Shown in pieces: positions 1 to 8,794 of a DNA stretch of 64,000 bases (positions within the stretch are counted from its first letter, which is position 1; the number at the start of each line of letters is the position of its first letter). The stretch comes from Arthrobacter sp. StoSoilB5 (GTDB lineage Bacteria; Actinomycetota; Actinomycetes; Actinomycetales; Micrococcaceae). The notes below the pieces were generated by a model. It was not told where the DNA came from, did no database searches, and worked only from the letters and a program-made list of their open reading frames with translations. Made by a program: the position numbers and the translations under genes. The DNA is taken from assembly GCF_019977235.1 (NCBI RefSeq), contig NZ_AP024646.1:682001-746000 (forward strand), read 5' to 3'.

Positions 1-48
1 GAAGGTGAGCCGGGCCGAGCGCTGCCTAGCTGAAATCAATGTCTTCAT
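1..48 (-). CDS. 5' end of an unidentified gene divergent from the IclR regulator (partial)
   Basis: Reading leftward, an ATG at position 48 is preceded by a strong AAAGGAG ribosome site with a 5-nt spacer. It opens 16 codons (MKTLISARQRSARLTF) with no stop before the window edge. The good ribosome site and the operator-like region between it and the IclR gene suggest a real gene, perhaps a target of that regulator. Too little sequence is present to name a product, and a chance open frame is possible. Confidence 0.45.
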   Translation of the reverse strand, partial: MKTLISARQRSARLTF

Positions 49-121
49 CAAGACTCCTTTGGCTTAATTCAAAGCCGCAACGGATCATCACGCGATCCTA
101 CGACTAGTCCTATACGCCAAT

Positions 122-258
122 AGTGTGCATCATATGCACATGCTGTGCAAGGGGTGCACCAAATCAGCGCGCTTGTTCTGGCCCATCGTGGCGATTCAGC
201 TTGACCGCCGCTCGAACGGGATCGTACATTTGTACACATCGTGTGCACATGTTGCACC
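122..258. promoter_or_regulatory. Cluster of TGTGCA/TGCACA dyads between divergent genes, probable IclR operators
   Basis: The divergent intergenic region has repeated TGTGCA-type words. GTGCAT-CAT-ATGCAC (125-139) is an inverted repeat. TGTGCA (144-149) and GTGCAC (154-159) follow it. GTACATTTGTAC (224-235) is a dyad and TGTGCACA (242-249) a perfect palindrome, followed by TTGCAC. IclR-family proteins bind such dyads as dimers or tetramers, and two clusters about 100 bp apart fit cooperative binding. Assignment to the adjacent IclR gene is inference. Confidence 0.4.
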
Positions 259-452
259 TAGGTTTGTGGAGGAGGCAGTGCGGGATTGTTTGGCCCACAA
301 ACCTGTCATCGCCCGCGGCATGGCGGCGAAAAGGGACAGCCCGGGCTGGCGGCACGGTTCAGGCGTTGGCCCGCTGTCTAAACTGGGAAGCCTGATCAGC
401 TGATGAGCCGTAAACCCGACCGACCACCAAAACACAGGATCGAGCAGAAACC

Positions 453-1235
453 ATGTCGCAGACGGTAGCCCGGGCAATCCAAATTCTGGAATATTGCAGT
501 GAACACCCGCGGACGCTGAAGGATATTGCCGCAGACCTGGGGGTTCACAGGACAACGGCATCCAGGATCCTGCAGACCATGATCGAAGCGGGGTTTGTGC
601 GAACCGACGAGCGCGGGTATTTCGGCGTCGGGTTCAGGCTCGCCGGCCTGGCACAGTCAGCCTTGGAACAGTTCGATCTCAGGTCAGTCGTTCACCCCCA
701 CATTGTCCGACTCAGTGAACACCTTGGCCACACCGTTCAGTTCGCCGTGCCGGAAGCCAACCGCATTGTCTATGTCGATAAAGTCGAACCCGAACAATCC
801 ATCAGCTTGAACACAAGAATCGGCGGATTCGTAGTCATACACACAGCCGGGGTCAGTAAGGCCATTCTCGCGTTCATTGATGGTGCCCGTCGTGAGTCCA
901 TCCTGGATAACGCCACCTTTGAACAACGGACGCCCAACTCCATCACTTCCAGATCCGAATTTGTGAAGCGTCTTGAAACGGTACGCGCTCGAGGATGGGC
1001 AGAGGACGACGGCGAGTTCGACATCGTCTCGAACTGCATAGCGGCACCGGTATGGGATCACGCAGATCGTGTAGCGGGCGCCATTTCAATTACAACGTTC
1101 CGGGAGAAGACCGGTCTGGAAGAGCTCCGCCGCAGCGTTCCTGACCTTCTGGCGACGACCATGTCCATTTCGCTCGAGCTCGGCTGGAAGCCTAAAGGCG
1201 AGTCCGCACCCTCATGGGCAAAGGCAACTGGCTGA
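453..1235 (+). CDS. IclR-family transcriptional regulator
   Basis: A 260-residue protein of normal IclR length. Residues about 1-60 form the winged helix-turn-helix (DIAADLGVHRTTASRIL followed by MIEAGFV). Residues about 75-245 match the IclR effector-binding domain, with the family's VYVDKVEP stretch. Such proteins bind DNA as dimers or tetramers and usually control a divergent or neighbouring catabolic operon in response to a small organic acid or aromatic. It is divergent from the gene cut at the left edge and convergent with the large minus-strand sugar cluster. The TGTGCA palindromes upstream are the likely operator. The effector cannot be read from the sequence. Confidence 0.9.
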   Translation: MSQTVARAIQILEYCSEHPRTLKDIAADLGVHRTTASRILQTMIEAGFVRTDERGYFGVGFRLAGLAQSALEQFDLRSVVHPHIVRLSEHLGHTVQFAVPEANRIVYVDKVEPEQSISLNTRIGGFVVIHTAGVSKAILAFIDGARRESILDNATFEQRTPNSITSRSEFVKRLETVRARGWAEDDGEFDIVSNCIAAPVWDHADRVAGAISITTFREKTGLEELRRSVPDLLATTMSISLELGWKPKGESAPSWAKATG

Positions 1236-1305
1236 CCGAGCAGCACCAAAGACTGTTTTCATACATCTAGCGGGAAGCGCCGCCTCCTACACGCCCGATC
1301 GTGGC

Positions 1306-1776
1306 CTAAACCCCCACCGTCTTCAGGTAACTCCGGATGCCATCAACCACCAGTTGGTGGTCCTCGTCCGACGATAAGCCAGCCACCGTGACAGCCCCGA
1401 TCACGCCTGCCCCACGGACCCGGATGGGGAACGAACCACCGGCCAGCGTGTAATCCTCCGGAGCGAGCCACCCGCCGCCCAGGGGGTTGCGTTCGGAGAA
1501 TTGCTCAGTCAGCAGTGCCGTGCTGTGCTCGAACCGCAGCACGGAAGCGGACTTCCGGCGGATCCACTCCTCCTGGTCGGCTGTGGCGCCTGGCAGGACG
1601 CAGCGGAAGAGCACGAGGTTGTGCCGGCGGATATCAATGGCCACTCCAAGCTCTGAAGCGATCGCGTGGTTGGCGATCAGTGAGCCGAGCCGCCAGGCGT
1701 CGTGGTGGTCAAAACTTGCGAACACCAGCTCTTCTTCCTGCTGGCGCAACTCCACAAGGCGGGCAGATTCAGTCAT
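1306..1776 (-). CDS. Haem-degrading domain (UPF0303/HbpS-GlcG fold) protein
   Basis: A 156-residue protein that looks like the UPF0303 / Haem_degrading family: an alpha-beta fold with the conserved run around ASVLRFEHSTALL and a C-terminal GAVTVAGLSSDEDHQLVVDGI segment. Members lack a settled biochemical role. Some relatives (HbpS, GlcG) bind haem or sit in organic-acid and sugar operons. It is the last gene of the minus-strand cluster, and its ATG overlaps the upstream stop in an ATGA, which implies translational coupling. No signal peptide is seen, so it is probably cytoplasmic. Confidence 0.8.
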   Translation of the reverse strand: MTESARLVELRQQEEELVFASFDHHDAWRLGSLIANHAIASELGVAIDIRRHNLVLFRCVLPGATADQEEWIRRKSASVLRFEHSTALLTEQFSERNPLGGGWLAPEDYTLAGGSFPIRVRGAGVIGAVTVAGLSSDEDHQLVVDGIRSYLKTVGV

Positions 1777-2792
1777 TTCTTTGCACCTTCTTCTGAAACA
1801 ACAGCGTCGGCTTTGTAGCTCAGCCCGATCTGTCGGCGGATCTCGTCCATAGCTGCCATGATGGCCACGGTCTCACTCGGCGGCAGGATGCTTCCAGCAG
1901 TCTCACCGGCACGGATAAGGCGTTCCATCTCAGCTGCCTGGTATTGCATTCCCCGGCTGTTCACGGGTTGGTCGTACCGCTCAACAACGGTGCCATCAAC
2001 TCCAAAGACAGTAAATGGAACTGGGTTGTACCAAGTGTGTTCGATGTCGATCCAGCCCTCTGTTCCGATAACCATGGCCCGGTTGGCGCTGGCTGCGTCG
2101 AGTTCACAATCCACAATCGCCTGTTGACCATTGGCGTACTCAAAGATGGCTGCGGTCTGCCGGTCAACACCTGTCGCCGTCATGGAGGCACTGGCGCGAA
2201 TAGTTTCTGGCGTACCCAGGATGTCGAACGCAAAGGAGATCGGGTAGATGCCCAGGTCCAGCAGCGCCCCACCGCCAAGGGCCGGATCGTTCAGCCGGTG
2301 CGCAGGATCCTTTGGCAGGCTCTGGTTGTGGCTGGCCACCACCTTCCGGACCTCGCCGATGGCGCCTTCCTGGAGGAGTTCGCGGATGCGGATCATGTGG
2401 GGGAGGAATCGCGTCCACATGGCTTCCAAAGCCACCAGACCCTTGGATTCCGCCAGATCCACGATCTCCTGGGCTTCGCGGGTGTTCATGGTGAACGACT
2501 TCTCTACCAGCACATGCTTGCCTGCGTTCAGTGCCAGGAGCGCGTTCGCGTGGTGCATGGGGTGCGGGGTGGCGATGTAAATGACGTCCACTTCAGGATC
2601 CGCCACCAGGTCTTCGTAGCTTCCATGGGCGGTGTCCACGCCGTATTGCCCAGCAAACGCCTTGCTGGATTCCGGGCTCCGCGAGCCAACGGCCTGAACC
2701 GTGAAGCCGTTCTCGTTCAAGTCCTGCGTTTGCAGGCCTGCGATGAATCCAGTGCCAAGGATGCCCCAGCGGATCGGAGAGGGAGAGGTCAC
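1773..2792 (-). CDS. Gfo/Idh/MocA-family NAD(P)-dependent oxidoreductase (dihydrodiol-dehydrogenase-like)
   Basis: A 339-residue Gfo/Idh/MocA oxidoreductase. The N-terminal Rossmann motif is WGILGTGFIAG. The catalytic lysine lies in VLVEKSFTMN, and EAMWTRFLP followed by GGGALLDLGIYPI matches the branch that includes dimeric dihydrodiol dehydrogenase. It probably oxidises or reduces a sugar or cyclitol hydroxyl with NAD(P). The start chosen is GTG at 2792, with AAGGAG just upstream and immediately after the preceding stop. An in-frame extension further upstream would only read the previous gene out of frame. The downstream gene overlaps by 4 nt. Confidence 0.88.
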   Translation of the reverse strand: MTSPSPIRWGILGTGFIAGLQTQDLNENGFTVQAVGSRSPESSKAFAGQYGVDTAHGSYEDLVADPEVDVIYIATPHPMHHANALLALNAGKHVLVEKSFTMNTREAQEIVDLAESKGLVALEAMWTRFLPHMIRIRELLQEGAIGEVRKVVASHNQSLPKDPAHRLNDPALGGGALLDLGIYPISFAFDILGTPETIRASASMTATGVDRQTAAIFEYANGQQAIVDCELDAASANRAMVIGTEGWIDIEHTWYNPVPFTVFGVDGTVVERYDQPVNSRGMQYQAAEMERLIRAGETAGSILPPSETVAIMAAMDEIRRQIGLSYKADAVVSEEGAKK

Positions 2793-2796
2793 GTCG

Positions 2797-3696
2797 TTAC
2801 TCCTTCGTTGAGTCTGCGGGTGGGTAGGCCACGAACGCAAAGCGCGTCGAGTCCGGCGACCAGCTGTTGACGTTGAGGGTACCTTGGCCGCCGAAGAGAG
2901 GCCATGTATGGAGGGGAGTGGTCCAGTCCTCGGTCGAAACAAGCACGACGGCGACCGGCAAGTCGGCGGGGTGGCCAACAGTGCCGCTGGGGAACCGGAT
3001 GTACGTGGCGTAGCGGCCATCGGGGGAGAGGTGCGGGAACCAGTCGACGGTGCCGGATGCAAGGACTTGCTCGAAGCCAGTGCCATCCACACGGACACGG
3101 GCGAGCTGGGCGTGACCGGCAACTGAACCGAAGGACTCCGTATTCAGGTAGAGCCACTTGCCATCCGGTGAGTAGTCCGGGCCGTCGCAGTGGGCTGAAC
3201 CGACATCAAAGCGGCCGAGATCAACGCTGGCGGCAGCACCGCCGTCGGACGCTATGGTCATGAGGCGACCTGGCTGCGAAAAGTCACCGGCCTCAATAGC
3301 TACGTAGGCAAGCTCCTTGCCGTCGGGGCTGACGCCGTGGAGGAAGTGGAAGGATCCATCGTCCTCGGTGATCCGCGTGGCGGGTCTGCCGTCCAGCAAA
3401 GCGCGGTAGATGTGACCGTCGTTGGCGGAGAGGAAGATGCCAGCGCCATCGGGGGCCAGGACGTGGTCGTTATTGAGATCCGGGATGCCGCTGAGCGGGA
3501 CCTCCGTGGGCTCACCGCCGGTCACGTCCAGCGTCCAGAGCTTCCCATCCCCGTTGAGGACAAGTGCGGCGCCGTCGAGGGTCCAGTTGGGTGCTTCGAA
3601 CAACAAGCCGTCCGAGCTGTAGAGCAGCTCAGCCTGACAGGTGACCGACGCGATCCACACCTCGCAGCGCTGGCCGGGTTGAAGGGTGCGGATCAC
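2797..3696 (-). CDS. TolB-like (PD40) beta-propeller protein, oligogalacturonate-lyase-like
   Basis: A 299-residue protein built from WD40-like PD40 repeats; segments such as HGVSPDGKELAYVAI, DYSPDGKWLYLNT and HLSPDGRYATYIRF recur. This arrangement is shared by TolB-type propellers and oligogalacturonate lyase-like proteins. No signal peptide or lipobox is visible, so unlike TolB it appears cytoplasmic. Position inside the sugar operon suggests a catalytic or sugar-binding role rather than envelope function. It starts at a GTG 12 nt after the preceding stop, and the next gene starts 4 nt after its own stop. Confidence 0.75.
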   Translation of the reverse strand: MIRTLQPGQRCEVWIASVTCQAELLYSSDGLLFEAPNWTLDGAALVLNGDGKLWTLDVTGGEPTEVPLSGIPDLNNDHVLAPDGAGIFLSANDGHIYRALLDGRPATRITEDDGSFHFLHGVSPDGKELAYVAIEAGDFSQPGRLMTIASDGGAAASVDLGRFDVGSAHCDGPDYSPDGKWLYLNTESFGSVAGHAQLARVRVDGTGFEQVLASGTVDWFPHLSPDGRYATYIRFPSGTVGHPADLPVAVVLVSTEDWTTPLHTWPLFGGQGTLNVNSWSPDSTRFAFVAYPPADSTKE

Positions 3697-3708
3697 GTCG
3701 GTTTTGTC

Positions 3709-4710
3709 CTAGTCCTTGCTGCTGAAGGCTGCGTCGAAGCTGGTTTGGGATGCGGGGAAGTCGAACTTCTTGAGGGCGGCGAGGGCTTCGGGGGCGCCGT
3801 GGAGGCGGTCCATGCCGGCGTCTTCCCATTCCACGGAGATGGGTCCGTTGTAGCCGATCGCGGTGAGGGCGCGGAAGGATGATTCCCAGGGCACGTCGCC
3901 GCGTCCGGCGGAGACGAAGTCCCAGCCGCGGCGCGGGTCGCCCCACGGCAGGTGGGAGCCCATGACGGTGTTCCGGCCGGTGGGGCGGAGCTTGGTGTCC
4001 TTGCAGTCCACGTGGTAGATCCGGTCCTTGAAGTCCCAGATGAAGGACACGGGATCGATGCCCTGCCACATGAAGTGGGAGGGGTCCCAGTTCAGGCCGA
4101 ACGCTGGCCGGTGGCCGATCGCTTCGAGGGTCCGGACGGTGGTCCAGTAGTCGTAGGCGATCTCACTCGGGTGGACTTCGTGGGCGAAGCGGACGCCTTG
4201 TTCGTCGAAGACGTCCAGGATGGGGTTCCACCGGTCGGCGAAGTCCTGGTAGCCGGCGTCGATGACTTTTTCGGGGACGGGCGGGAACATGGCCACGTAC
4301 TGCCAGATGGAGGAGCCGGTGAACCCGACCACAGTGTCCACGCCCAGGGCTTTGGCGAGGCGGGCGGTGTGTTTCATTTCTTCGGCGGCGCGTTGGCGGA
4401 CGCCTTCGGGGTCCCCGTCGCCCCACACGCGTGAGCCGACGATCGCTTCGTGGCGGAAGTCGATGGGGTCATCGCAGACGGCCTGGCCTTTGAGGTGGTT
4501 GGAGATGGCCCAGACCTTCAGGTTGTACTTTTCCAGGACGGCGAGTTTGGACTCGACGTAGCCGGGTTCGTCCCAGCGCCAGGCGTCCAGGTGGTCTCCG
4601 GAGACGGCGATTTCCAGGCCGTCGTAGCCCCAGCCCGAGGCAAGGCGCGCGACTTCCTCGAAAGGGAGGTCGGCCCACTGGCCGGTGAACAGGGTGTACG
4701 GGCGGGGCAT
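3709..4710 (-). CDS. Sugar phosphate isomerase/epimerase-like TIM-barrel protein
   Basis: A 333-residue member of the xylose-isomerase-like TIM-barrel superfamily (COG1082). Likely metal ligands are the Glu in FAHEVHPSEIA, the Asp in LNWDPSHF, the His in YHVDCKD and the Glu in ISVEWED. These enzymes catalyse metal-dependent isomerisation, epimerisation, elimination or hydration of sugars and keto-sugars. The ATG follows the upstream stop by one base, and its AAGGAG site lies inside the end of the previous gene, so the two are coupled. It is longer than and clearly distinct from the two shorter paralogues in the cluster. Confidence 0.87.
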   Translation of the reverse strand: MPRPYTLFTGQWADLPFEEVARLASGWGYDGLEIAVSGDHLDAWRWDEPGYVESKLAVLEKYNLKVWAISNHLKGQAVCDDPIDFRHEAIVGSRVWGDGDPEGVRQRAAEEMKHTARLAKALGVDTVVGFTGSSIWQYVAMFPPVPEKVIDAGYQDFADRWNPILDVFDEQGVRFAHEVHPSEIAYDYWTTVRTLEAIGHRPAFGLNWDPSHFMWQGIDPVSFIWDFKDRIYHVDCKDTKLRPTGRNTVMGSHLPWGDPRRGWDFVSAGRGDVPWESSFRALTAIGYNGPISVEWEDAGMDRLHGAPEALAALKKFDFPASQTSFDAAFSSKD

Positions 4711-4711
4711 G

Positions 4712-5953
4712 TCAGGCTCCTTCAGTCGTGTTCTGGGTGGTGGGTTTCGTGTGCAGTTGGATCAAAGAACTCTTGGCGGCCGCTGACTCTTCGACGGCGG
4801 CCAGGATGTGCTGGATCTGGAGCCCGTCTTCGAACGAAGGCGACGGCGGCTCACCTGCGCTGATGGCGGTCAGGAAGTCGCGGATCTGGTGTGTGAAGGT
4901 GTGTTCCCAGCCGATGATGTGCCCTTGTGGCCACCACGCCTGCATGTAGGGATGTTCGGGTTCGTTCACGAGGATCCGGCGGAAGCCCTGCTCCCGCACG
5001 GGAAGAGTGGCGTCCAGGAAGCCGAGTTCGTTCAGGTTTTCGAGATCGAACAGGATGGTGCCTTTGTCCCCGTAGATTTCTAGCTTGAGGGAGTTCTTCT
5101 GGCCTGTGGCTACCCGGCTGACTTCCACCGAGGCGATTGCTCCGGAGGCGAGGGTCAGCGTGGCCCAGGCGGCGTCGTCGACCGTGACATCTTCCAGACC
5201 GCTTGCGGGACCTGCGCCGGGGCGGCGGTTCACGAAGGTGTGCAGGCGGCCGGAGACCTCGGTGACGGCGTCGCCGAGGAGGAACTGGACTTGGTCGATG
5301 ACGTGGGAGGCGATGTCGCCCAGCGCGCCGGAACCGGCGGTTTCCTTCCGCAGACGCCAGGTCATGGGAGATTCGGCGTCGGCGAGCCAGTCCTGCAGGT
5401 ACGCGGCCCGGACGTGCCGGACGGTGCCGAGCCGGCCCTCCGCGATCAGGTCGCGGGCCAGGGCAACGGCGGGCACGCGGCGGTAGTTGAACCCGATCAT
5501 GGACTGGACGCCCTTGGCCCGGGCAGCCGCGGCAGCCGCAGTCATGGCTTCGGCCTCGGCGATCGTGTTGGCGAGCGGCTTTTCGACGAGGACGTGCTTG
5601 CCGGCCTCGAGCGCGGCGATGGCGATCTCGGCGTGCATCCAGCCCGGCGCGCAGATGTCCACGATGTCGATGTCGTCGCGTTCGATCACGGAGCGCCAGT
5701 CCGTGGCAGTCTCGGCCCAGCCGTACTTCGCTGCGGCTTCCGCGACGGCACCGGCGTCCCGGCCCACGAGTACTTTCTGCTCGAAGGCCGGGACGTCAAA
5801 GAAGCTGCCCACGTTCCGCCACGCATTCGAATGGGCCTTCCCCATGAAGGCGTAGCCGATGGCGGCAACCCCCAACGGGGACTTATCCTGGCGCGAGGCC
5901 AGCGAGGATGCCGGGCGGTCGGACGGCCGGGACGAGTGGGTGGGGGTGGTCAT
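4712..5953 (-). CDS. Gfo/Idh/MocA-family dehydrogenase resembling levoglucosan dehydrogenase
   Basis: A 413-residue Gfo/Idh/MocA enzyme with a degenerate Rossmann loop, AAIGYAFMGKAHS, the catalytic VLVEKPLAN, and the stretches FNYRRVPAVALA, YLQDWLADAESPMTWR and GSGALGDIASHVID. From memory, these resemble levoglucosan dehydrogenase of the Arthrobacter group, which oxidises the sugar at C3. That identity is inference from motifs only, and inositol or glucoside 3-dehydrogenases are close alternatives. About 25 residues precede the fold and look unstructured. An AAAGAGAA-type ribosome site precedes the ATG. Confidence 0.85.
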   Translation of the reverse strand: MTTPTHSSRPSDRPASSLASRQDKSPLGVAAIGYAFMGKAHSNAWRNVGSFFDVPAFEQKVLVGRDAGAVAEAAAKYGWAETATDWRSVIERDDIDIVDICAPGWMHAEIAIAALEAGKHVLVEKPLANTIAEAEAMTAAAAAARAKGVQSMIGFNYRRVPAVALARDLIAEGRLGTVRHVRAAYLQDWLADAESPMTWRLRKETAGSGALGDIASHVIDQVQFLLGDAVTEVSGRLHTFVNRRPGAGPASGLEDVTVDDAAWATLTLASGAIASVEVSRVATGQKNSLKLEIYGDKGTILFDLENLNELGFLDATLPVREQGFRRILVNEPEHPYMQAWWPQGHIIGWEHTFTHQIRDFLTAISAGEPPSPSFEDGLQIQHILAAVEESAAAKSSLIQLHTKPTTQNTTEGA

Positions 5954-5985
5954 GTTCTTGTTCTCTTTCTATCGCCTTGCGGCTG

Positions 5986-7107
5986 CTAGAGGGTTGCTGT
6001 TTCGGGGGACCAGTCCTCAGGGACGGCCGCCGAGGCAGGGGCGTTGCTGGTGACGTCCACGAATGAGCCCGATTCCACGGACTCCGCGATGGAGACCATG
6101 GTGTCCAGCACGTGGTAGGCCAGCTCGCCGGTTGCGCGATGCGGTTCGCCGGAGCGCAGTGCGCGGGCCATGTCCAGCACGCCGAGCCCGCGCCCGTTGG
6201 CTGGACCGGTTGCAGGGATGATCTCCGGTTCTTCAACGCCAGGACGCCAGAGCTTGAGGTCGCCGTCGAAGTAGTTCGGGTCCGGCAGCGAGAGCGTGGC
6301 CTCGGAGCCGGTGATCTCCACGAAGCCCATCCGCAGGCGCGGAGACTCGAAGCTGAACACGCTGTGCGAGGACTGGCCGCCCTCGAACTGCGCCATCGCG
6401 GAGACATGCGTGGGGACCTCGACGGCGAACTCCTCGCCGGCCTTGGGACCGGAACCGATCACGCGGATCGCCTTGGCGGAGGATCCGACGGCGGCCACCT
6501 TGCGGACCGAGCCGAAGGTCTGGATCAGTGCGGTGAGGTAATACGGGCCCATGTCGAACAGGGGGCCGGCGCCGTGCTGGAACAGGAAGGCAGGGTTCGG
6601 GTGCCAGGACTCCGGGCCCGGGGTCTGGAACGTGGTCATGCCGGTCAGCGGCGTGCCGATATCACCGCGCTCGATGATCCGGCGGGCGGTCTGCAGGCCC
6701 GCACCGAGGAACGTGTCCGGGGCGGTGCCCAGGCGGATCCCGGCGGCGTCGGCCGCCTTGAGCAGACCAAGCCCGGATTCACGGTCCAGCGAGAAAGGCT
6801 TCTCGGTCCAGACATGCTTGCCCGCGTTGACGGCGGCCGTTGCGACCTCCACGTGCGCCGCCGGGATGGTCAGGTTCACGATGATTTCGACGTCGGGATG
6901 GTTCAGTGCCAGCTCGGGCGCACCGAACTCGGGGATGCCGTATTCCTTGGCCCGCGCCTCGGCGGCCTCGACGAAGAGGTCAGCGATCACCAGGACCTTC
7001 AGGTCCGGGAAGACCGTGAGGTTGTCCAGGTACTGCTTGCTGATGTTGCCCGCGCCGATGATGGCAACGCCCACCGGGCCTTTGCGGGTTGAGGGAGAGA
7101 AGCTCAT
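5986..7107 (-). CDS. Gfo/Idh/MocA-family oxidoreductase, copy A of a duplicated module
   Basis: A 373-residue dehydrogenase with AIIGAGNISKQYLDNL as the nucleotide-binding loop, the catalytic KHVWTEKPFSLD, and a distinctive WHPNPAFLFQHGAGPLFDMG segment. It is highly similar along its whole length to the protein at 11232-12374. Each is coupled to a small TIM-barrel protein by an ATGA overlap, so the pair arose by duplication. In levoglucosan-type pathways a Gfo/Idh/MocA reductase returns a 3-keto sugar to the free sugar. This gene could play that part, but the substrate is unknown. Confidence 0.87.
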   Translation of the reverse strand: MSFSPSTRKGPVGVAIIGAGNISKQYLDNLTVFPDLKVLVIADLFVEAAEARAKEYGIPEFGAPELALNHPDVEIIVNLTIPAAHVEVATAAVNAGKHVWTEKPFSLDRESGLGLLKAADAAGIRLGTAPDTFLGAGLQTARRIIERGDIGTPLTGMTTFQTPGPESWHPNPAFLFQHGAGPLFDMGPYYLTALIQTFGSVRKVAAVGSSAKAIRVIGSGPKAGEEFAVEVPTHVSAMAQFEGGQSSHSVFSFESPRLRMGFVEITGSEATLSLPDPNYFDGDLKLWRPGVEEPEIIPATGPANGRGLGVLDMARALRSGEPHRATGELAYHVLDTMVSIAESVESGSFVDVTSNAPASAAVPEDWSPETATL

Positions 7108-7880
7108 TCCCCTGCCTCCTGGGAAACAGCGCCCTCGGCTGCCTGTGCGCTGGCCGCGGCGGTCAGGAATGCCAGGCTTTCGGTGATGCCTTCGAAGATG
7201 TCACCGGAGTAGTCGTCGAATTCAACGACGCCCACCTCAAGGGACTTGGCAGCAGCGATGACGTCCAGCACCGGGATGGTGCCCTGGCCGGCGGGCTGCT
7301 GGGCCTTGGTGTCAGTGTTGCCCGGGCCGTCCTTGATGTGGATGAGCTTCACGCGGTCACCCAAACGGGCCAGGAGTTCCACTGGATCCTGGCCGCCCAC
7401 AGCAGCCCAGTACGTGTCTACCTCAAGGACGAGTTCCGGATCCAGCAGTCCCACGAAGTACTCCAGCGCGGTCTCGCCCTCGATGGTGGACTCCAGTTCC
7501 CACGCGTGGTTGTGGTAACCCACCCGGATACCGTACTCCGCACCCTTCTTGGCCGCAGCATTCAGAGCAGCTGCCGTGTCCTGGATGGTTTCCGCGTCCT
7601 GCCAGTGCTCGGCCGGAAGGAAGGGATCGATCACGGTGGTGATGCCCAGTTCCCTGGCTGCCGCGAAGATCTCGTCCTGGTCCTGGCTCAGAAGCGGCGC
7701 GTGCCCGGAAGGAGCGGTCAGGCCGTTCTCCTTCAACGCAGCCCCGAGCTCCTTGGCGGTGGCCACGAAGTTGTACGGTTCAACCTGCGTAAAACCGATC
7801 TCGGCGACCTTTTTGATGGTTCCAGGCAGGTCCTCCTGGATGGCGTTCCGGAGGGTGTACAGCTGGAGTGAGTACGACAT
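7104..7880 (-). CDS. Sugar phosphate isomerase/epimerase-like TIM-barrel protein, copy A
   Basis: A 258-residue xylose-isomerase-like TIM barrel beginning MSYSLQLYTLRNAI. Metal and substrate residues are expected in VGYHNHAWELE, LEVDTYWAAVGG, LIHIKDGP and VVEFDDY. It is paralogous to 12371-13111, which has the same start, the same PSGHAPLL segment and the same order before a dehydrogenase. The ATG has an AAGGA site 7 nt upstream, and the stop overlaps the next start as ATGA. A role as a keto-sugar isomerase, lyase or hydratase is likely from the family; the reaction is not determined. Confidence 0.87.
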   Translation of the reverse strand: MSYSLQLYTLRNAIQEDLPGTIKKVAEIGFTQVEPYNFVATAKELGAALKENGLTAPSGHAPLLSQDQDEIFAAARELGITTVIDPFLPAEHWQDAETIQDTAAALNAAAKKGAEYGIRVGYHNHAWELESTIEGETALEYFVGLLDPELVLEVDTYWAAVGGQDPVELLARLGDRVKLIHIKDGPGNTDTKAQQPAGQGTIPVLDVIAAAKSLEVGVVEFDDYSGDIFEGITESLAFLTAAASAQAAEGAVSQEAGE

Positions 7881-7954
7881 TTGGGTTCCTTTTCGGTGAT
7901 CGCCCGGATAACGGTGTTGCTTGTACTAGCTGTTGGCTCTACTTAACACTGAAC

Positions 7955-8794
7955 CTACTTAACTGCTCCTGACGAGAGTCCTGCCACCAGATGTTTCTGG
8001 ACCAGGATGAACCCGATCAAAACGGGAAGGCTGACCACAACCGAAGCAGCCATGAGTTGGTTCCAGAAAACATCCGACTCACTGGCGTAGGCCTTGAGCC
8101 CCAAGGACAGTGTTTTTGTGGACTCGTTAGTCAGCACGGATGCGAACAAAACCTCGCCCCATGCGGAGATGAACGAATACACAGCCACCGCGATGATGCC
8201 GGGCTTGGCAACAGGGAGGATCACACGGAACAGTGCTCCCATCCTGCCGGTGCCATCAATCATCGAGGCCTCTTCCAGTTCCTTGGGAATCGAGGCGAAG
8301 TAACCGCTCAGCATCCAGATGGCGAACGGCAGGGTGAACGTCATGTACGTGATGATCAGCCCGAGGTAGGAGCCCTGCAGTTGCAAGCCGGTCATGTTCC
8401 GGATCTGCGTGAAGATCAGGTAGAGCGGCAGGAGGAACAGGATCCCAGGGAACATTTGCGTGGACAGGACAGTCAGGCTGAACGCGCGCTTTCCCTTGAA
8501 CTGCAGCCGTGCGATGGCGTAGGCGGCCAGGACGGCGACGGTCACTGAGCAGGCTGTCGCGCAGACAGTGATGATGAGGCTGTTCTGGAAGTACTTGGCC
8601 AACGGAACCGTGGTCCAGATGTCCACATACGGTGAGGCGGTAATTTCGCGGGGTATCCACTGGAAGAGCCCGGACACATCCTTGAGGGGTTTCAGCGAGG
8701 TGGAGACCACCACGAACAGCGGAACCGCCACCCAGAGGGAAAGGATGGTCAGGACCACGTTCCGGAGGATCCTGAAGTTGCGTGTCTCAATCAT
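7955..8794 (-). CDS. Carbohydrate ABC transporter permease (second permease, MalG type)
   Basis: A 279-residue inner-membrane permease with about six hydrophobic segments and the EAA loop EASMIDGTGRMGALFRVILPVAKPGI, which contacts the ATPase. It belongs to the MalFG/CUT1 class that imports oligosaccharides or polyols. The start chosen is ATG at 8794, inside the last codons of the upstream permease (8-nt overlap), which fits translational coupling; longer upstream frames lack homology. No ATP-binding gene is present in the cluster, so a shared MsiK-type ATPase encoded elsewhere probably energises it. Confidence 0.92.
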   Translation of the reverse strand: MIETRNFRILRNVVLTILSLWVAVPLFVVVSTSLKPLKDVSGLFQWIPREITASPYVDIWTTVPLAKYFQNSLIITVCATACSVTVAVLAAYAIARLQFKGKRAFSLTVLSTQMFPGILFLLPLYLIFTQIRNMTGLQLQGSYLGLIITYMTFTLPFAIWMLSGYFASIPKELEEASMIDGTGRMGALFRVILPVAKPGIIAVAVYSFISAWGEVLFASVLTNESTKTLSLGLKAYASESDVFWNQLMAASVVVSLPVLIGFILVQKHLVAGLSSGAVK

